The notes under the pieces are model-generated. The model was given only the letters and a program-made list of their open reading frames with translations, was not told the origin of the DNA and ran no database searches. This document shows, piece by piece, positions 6,701 through 9,362 of a stretch of DNA of 9,362 nucleotides (position 1 is its first letter; the number at the start of each line of letters is the position of its first letter). The translations under genes and the position numbers were made by a program. The DNA is from Verrucomicrobiia bacterium (GTDB taxonomy: Bacteria > Verrucomicrobiota > Verrucomicrobiia > Verrucomicrobiales > Akkermansiaceae), in assembly GCA_947460915.1 (NCBI GenBank), contig CANHKJ010000106.1:1-9362 (forward strand). Direction: 5' to 3'.

Positions 6701-8007
6701 TGCACAATGACTACGGCACCCAGCAAACTGGCCTCGATGAAGGGTTTCACGTGATCCGCACACGGAATTTTGTCAACCGCGGTGATGGTGCCTCGATTTT
6801 CAAAACTAACACGCAAGTGTTTTACTACGATACCGCAAAGCCCACGGGCATGCTGCGTTATCCCAACGAAAACGACACCATCGGCGGATCCAGTTACGGC
6901 GCTGTGGTGCTGACTGATCCTTCGGTGACAGAAGTCTGGTATTCGATCGAAGACCTTGATCCGTCTAACGATAATGCAGCCACCGGCAATGGAATCAATC
7001 AATGGAAACAAGCGACTCTGGAGGCCAGTCCCTCGAATTTGGGCACATCGGGCTTTCAAAAAGAATGGCGCTTTGTGTATCAAAACATCCCCAATTTTGG
7101 CACCGCGAACATCCGCGTTCGCCTGAAAGAGGCATCATCTTCCGCCAACAATGCACTCAGCGATCAAGATGGATGGTTCACCACATTCACGCGACAAGTC
7201 AACACGGGGAGCTCGATCAATTTCAACATCGGCATTCCCACCACGACCGGAGAAATCGTTGATCGCAATTACATCCTGCGCGTCTATTTTAAGAAAGAGC
7301 TGATCCCCAGTGGCATGACGGATGAAGATTTTCTCAATGAAATGTCCATTTTTATCAGCAGCAGCGTGAGCGGCAGCGCCGAGAATCCGATCTTGCAAAA
7401 TCGTGCGCTCTATCTCTTGCAGCGCGATGTGAATGCCACGGAGCACTCCGTAGCCTTCATGTTTCCGAATCTCTACAACGGCAATCCAGAGTTTCTGCAC
7501 ACCGTGCGCGCCGAGCATCAACGCGGTAGTTTGACGCTTAGCGATAGCGAAATGGTGCGCATGAGGTTGGATGAAACGTCCGATACCGACGGTGATGGCT
7601 TACCTGATTTTTGGGAAAACATCCACCTGCTTGATGCGCAAAATGGCACCGGTCGCCACGGACCGCTGGGCGATGATGACGGCGATGGCTACACCAATAG
7701 CGATGAATTCCTCGCAGGCATGAACCCATTGATAGCAGACCCAGAAAATTTCCCGCAGCTGCGCATCGAACCGAACGTCGGCTGGCCGGGAACTTGGAAA
7801 CTCAAGTTCCCCTCGATCCCGAATCGCCGTTACCGCATGAAATACTCGGATGACCTCCAAAGTTGGCAAACCTGGACGGGTGACATGGTGACCACCGGAC
7901 AAGACGCCAATCCCGAAAACACCTGGATCGACGATGGCTGGAGTACGACCCCGCACCCATCCACCAAACCCAAGCGCTTCTACCAACTTCACGTAATGAA
8001 GCCGTAA
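3772..8007 (+). CDS. Secreted multidomain GH13 alpha-amylase with calcium-loop C-terminus
   Basis: Large exported enzyme of 1411 residues predicted to cleave alpha-1,4-glucans outside the cytoplasm. From ATG 3772 a basic stretch and the core LLLLLASCASL form a signal peptide, cleaved after AEA (about residue 25) or used as a lipobox LASC. The barrel starts at once. DLGDRDGSGTVRTKYGTKAD matches liquefying GH13_5-type amylases. Conserved regions are intact: DNVMAHN (D113, H118), GFRLDAVKH (R332, nucleophile D334), FGEHLG (acid/base E399) and MSHDNN (H458, D459). The long domain B insert holds an EF-hand-like loop, DANTNGQHDVGE (261-272). Domain C ends near 635. Residues 640-1270 are beta-rich and mostly unassigned: one module at about 858-940 (YYTTDG ... 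FRYKIG) and an Ig-like one at about 1019-1140. Calcium loops at 1271-1282 and 1301-1312 precede a tail typical of Verrucomicrobia. An in-frame TTG at 3697 would spoil the signal peptide, so it was not used. Exact glucan preference is unknown; no familiar starch-binding module was recognised. Confidence 0.92.
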   Translation: MYARPVTLKMLLLLLASCASLRAEAMLQYFGTTWSEIERRIPELVERGYDSLWLPPPFKGGAGTYSVGFDTFDRFDLGDRDGSGTVRTKYGTKADLQRLMKTAHRFGLRVYFDNVMAHNAGPLDKNTDPGEIFPGIPGFVPEDFHLVREADGTWRKAADWPNWQDEWQVLNRNPFAWDIANEHPQNVSFNPNGTAEGNTYPKWSGFRHPGQHSWYLDTDLTIGTNQAADPVHPFANKEPYQDIGYGASFNGANNGRFDWNDANTNGQHDVGEASEPFTDTGVDPSVTWRQTAQWGHGDGIYNMGNIVAEDVNGMLYRAVRWFINETSADGFRLDAVKHVPSGFFGKQTGGDKDSVNWGYNGQIQEQFNITRGFTDWGNHRDSNYNAEFQARDDAFLFGEHLGSPPFEGGYLDAGMRIANDNLLNTVKNGMGASLIGFDQPNYGAYGTAQTGMNYVMSHDNNYLFGGDRRLAHTYILTREGNPIIYTDGYNQAGAPDYFPKPSGVNFLGQFGDNSVISALAVHRDFARGYQIARWSDQNFCAYERVDDREKKSGTWNGQTMLFMMARNYQPNGQARPVQTGFPVGATLVNQSPHGGRFFAYVNPSGVVVDGSGNPPVVPANGWFCFTWHNPQLPTVWQGAEHQLEKPPIEIYQNGSKAPLMDHWRTDGKDGDPGFNPFGVPATDTAEKSYRVKIPRVTDGSNLRILARADGSAENIRIKLNGGVNVNSQMTPALGPQSGDLRDFPPGLNDDRFEPPDSVRQSSIDTYAGYEQMKFLRRTSEKFAARDIGRNVIGTPGAETYQATIGTAGFVINNGGGINDGSGRHSQWVYHDPAGNNQAAAPVLQMNPAPQNAAGQPFDLWVKMGYQFQWDKIYLYYTTDGLTYPEGNAGAGKGSTQVIEGSWAFNGAPDGIGTPDWGKVTVPALPSGTIFRYKIGVRRTQTASSVFPFGVNDIALAERMETQFEINNFNATTAKFFVHNDYGTQQTGLDEGFHVIRTRNFVNRGDGASIFKTNTQVFYYDTAKPTGMLRYPNENDTIGGSSYGAVVLTDPSVTEVWYSIEDLDPSNDNAATGNGINQWKQATLEASPSNLGTSGFQKEWRFVYQNIPNFGTANIRVRLKEASSSANNALSDQDGWFTTFTRQVNTGSSINFNIGIPTTTGEIVDRNYILRVYFKKELIPSGMTDEDFLNEMSIFISSSVSGSAENPILQNRALYLLQRDVNATEHSVAFMFPNLYNGNPEFLHTVRAEHQRGSLTLSDSEMVRMRLDETSDTDGDGLPDFWENIHLLDAQNGTGRHGPLGDDDGDGYTNSDEFLAGMNPLIADPENFPQLRIEPNVGWPGTWKLKFPSIPNRRYRMKYSDDLQSWQTWTGDMVTTGQDANPENTWIDDGWSTTPHPSTKPKRFYQLHVMKP

Positions 8008-8022
8008 AACATCTACCGTGGC

Positions 8023-8039
8023 GAAGGCGTCTCGCCTTC
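8023..8039. repeat. Hairpin GAAGGCG-TCT-CGCCTTC after the amylase gene
   Basis: Perfect 7-bp stem with a 3-nt loop, 15 nt after the amylase stop in a convergent intergenic region. It could halt transcription from either side, but neither strand has the T-run of an intrinsic terminator. The motif (GGCG..GGCGTCTCGCC..C) resembles short GC-rich repeats I recall between genes in Verrucomicrobia and Planctomycetes. That resemblance is from memory and needs a genome-wide count. Confidence 0.5.
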
Positions 8040-8123
8040 CAGCCAAGCAACGGAAGTGCAGCAATAGTGCTAATAAATTCTGTGATTCTCCCGGAAATTC
8101 CTATCTCGCGCCCGCTTTGCTCA

Positions 8124-8208
8124 AGACGCAGAGACGCAAAGTTTTGAAGAGAAAAAGCATCAATGAAATCTTCTGAAAAATTTCTCACCTTCGTGGCTTC
8201 GTGTGAGA
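8124..8208. repeat. Dispersed-repeat-like segment (CGCAGAGACGCAAAG ... TTCGTGGCTTCGTGTGAGA)
   Basis: Noncoding segment between the convergent amylase and GH99-like genes. Its left part contains two spaced GACGCA units (AGACGCAGAGACGCAAAG, 8124-8141). Its right part repeats CTTCGTG (CTTCGTGGCTTCGTG, 8190-8204) inside a TCTCAC/GTGAGA inverted repeat (8183-8188 and 8203-8208). This wording closely resembles the 'GACGCAAAG ... TTCGTG' elements common between genes in environmental bacterial genomes. I see no gene in 8008-8288; reading frames there look unlike real proteins. Origin and function are unknown. Confidence 0.4.
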
Positions 8209-8288
8209 CAAAAATTGTCCAGTCTATAAGGATGTCGTTTGGCTCTGAAGTAGGCGCTTTACTCTGCCTGCTAACGTAGCTTGAAAAT

Positions 8289-9362
8289 TCACGGTTCTGG
8301 AATCGGGGTGAAGTGGATGCCTTTCCATTCTGCTAAAATTTTCAGATATTGATAGGGATCTTCCCAAGAAGATGATGGCTCGACGACTGTTGATTCGGGC
8401 CATTCGTTCCAACTGGTGACCATGATGTAGTCGGCGCCTGAATCCGTGGCGGCTCGTAGGAAGTCGCGCAAGGTTTGCCCATCGTGGCGTGGCATCACAT
8501 ACGGATCGTCGCGGAAGTGAGAGTTGTCATGCCCGGGGTGCACTGGCAGTAACATTTTTTTGCCGGCATCATGGGCGAGCTTGGTCATGTAGCGGTATTT
8601 GCCAACCAGTGCATCGTAGTCGTGGGCGCGAAAATGAGAAAACGTGCTGTAGAAGGCAAAGCAATCAACGCCTGGGGTGCGAAGCCAGTCCGCGGGGATG
8701 CATTTTTCGCGATCAATTTCACCTGCATTGGCCGCCTTGGCATCGTGCGCGATCTTGTCCACGATCCAATAAACGGGCCCAACCTCTTTTTCGACATGTT
8801 GCTTCAATAGGGGAAACTCCGTAGCCGTGAGGCCGGGATCGGCGGCAACTTGATAGAGGTAAATCACTGGTTTTTCCTCAATTTGAAGATAACAGGGGTG
8901 ATCCTTGTAGCGTTTGAGAGCTTTTGCCAGCATGACCTGATAGTCCTCAAGCTTTTGATGGAACTGCGCTCGCTCATCGAGCAGTGCGAATTTGAATCCA
9001 TGTTTTTTAGCAGCTGCGACAATGCCACGATCGACGTTTTGATCGAGTGCATTGTGTGTATCCCACCAGTCGACGAGGAACGCATCGATCCCAGCAGCTT
9101 TTGCTAGTTGCACATGCCACTCAGCAATTTTCGGATCTGCGCTGTCATAGAGCCCAATAAGAGGCCGAAAGGCACTGTTGGGGGCTGGCTCGCCGGGCTT
9201 TTGCGCCTTCAGAGCCAAAGCGTTTGTGCTGGACGATGGATATGTCCAGTGAAGGAACGGTTTTGTGGCATGTTGACCATCGTGATACCAGCAATAGTAG
9301 TTTGCCAGCAAAAGTGGTCGCTTAGCTGTTTCCGCAGCGACGTTCAGCCATAAAATGGGCGC
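8289..9362 (-). CDS. GH99-like glycoside hydrolase, 5'-partial
   Basis: Predicted glycan hydrolase of the GH99-like (endo-mannosidase/mannanase-related) type. The visible 357 codons run from the right window edge to TGA at 8289-8291. The frame remains open upstream of the TTG at 9311, reading APILWLNVAAETAKRPLLLA, which looks like the end of a signal peptide, so that TTG is not the start and the protein begins outside the window. ANYYCWYHDG (residues 20-29) is the first barrel strand with the aromatic-rich motif of the family. Near the C-terminus SWNEWPEST holds E320 and E323, matching the E-x-x-E pair (E333/E336) of bacterial GH99, followed by VVEPSSSWEDPYQYL. Its length suits a single catalytic domain. 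It converges with the amylase gene and so is transcribed separately. The fold assignment is good; activity on mannan, mannose-rich glycan or another polymer is unproved. Confidence 0.85.
   Translation of the reverse strand, partial: APILWLNVAAETAKRPLLLANYYCWYHDGQHATKPFLHWTYPSSSTNALALKAQKPGEPAPNSAFRPLIGLYDSADPKIAEWHVQLAKAAGIDAFLVDWWDTHNALDQNVDRGIVAAAKKHGFKFALLDERAQFHQKLEDYQVMLAKALKRYKDHPCYLQIEEKPVIYLYQVAADPGLTATEFPLLKQHVEKEVGPVYWIVDKIAHDAKAANAGEIDREKCIPADWLRTPGVDCFAFYSTFSHFRAHDYDALVGKYRYMTKLAHDAGKKMLLPVHPGHDNSHFRDDPYVMPRHDGQTLRDFLRAATDSGADYIMVTSWNEWPESTVVEPSSSWEDPYQYLKILAEWKGIHFTPIPEP

Noticed and set aside
8023..8039. Hairpin as a standard rho-independent terminator
   Set aside because: No T-run follows the stem on either strand.
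9309..9311. TTG as the start of the GH99-like protein
   Set aside because: The same frame continues without a stop to the window edge and reads a plausible signal-peptide end, so the true start is outside.
1..9362. tRNA, rRNA, CRISPR array, insertion sequence or phage genes
   Set aside because: No cloverleaf, rRNA-like stretch, regular spacer-repeat array, transposase or terminal inverted repeats were seen on reading both strands.

Overview
The window looks like a piece of a Verrucomicrobiota (or closely related PVC-group) chromosome of moderate GC content. The main sign is the long secreted amylase, which ends in two Asp-rich calcium loops (DTDGDGLPDFWE and DDDGDGYTNSDE) followed by a 'YRMKYSDDLQSW ... 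RFYQLHV' tail, a C-terminal layout common in that phylum. Weak or absent Shine-Dalgarno sequences and short intergenic repeats agree with this. The placement is inferred from protein style, not from a marker gene.

Positions 1-2917, minus strand: a tightly packed operon, read from right to left. It encodes an RbsD/FucU-family sugar mutarotase, a ketose 3-epimerase-like TIM-barrel enzyme, an aldo/keto reductase close to L-galactose/L-fucose dehydrogenases, and a zinc-type alcohol dehydrogenase cut by the left window edge. Gene gaps are an overlap, 6 nt and 3 nt. The set suggests an oxidative, non-phosphorylating route for a free aldose, possibly L-fucose or L-galactose: ring-form interconversion, oxidation at C1 to a lactone, then further oxidation of the acid. 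Lactonase, dehydratase and aldolase genes are not visible and would have to lie beyond position 1 or elsewhere.

Positions 2888-3649: a short divergent control region and a GntR-family (FadR/FCD type) regulator on the plus strand. The control region holds two near-identical palindromic 9-mers, TGTCATACA and TGTGATACA, with centres 41 bp apart. They fit the GT-N3-AC core known for FadR-type regulators, so the regulator probably controls the operon and itself in response to a sugar acid or related ligand.

Positions 3772-8007, plus strand: a 1411-residue exported GH13 alpha-amylase-like enzyme with all four conserved active-site regions, a calcium-loop insertion in domain B, about 630 residues of mostly unassigned beta-rich modules, and the calcium-loop C-terminus. 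Positions 8008-8288: a convergent intergenic region with a compact hairpin and a low-complexity segment resembling dispersed repeats. Positions 8289-9362, minus strand: a GH99-like glycoside hydrolase whose reading frame stays open through the right edge, so its N-terminus is missing. Together the window looks like part of a carbohydrate-use locus: extracellular glycan hydrolases beside a regulated intracellular monosaccharide oxidation operon. The link between the hydrolases and the operon rests only on proximity.
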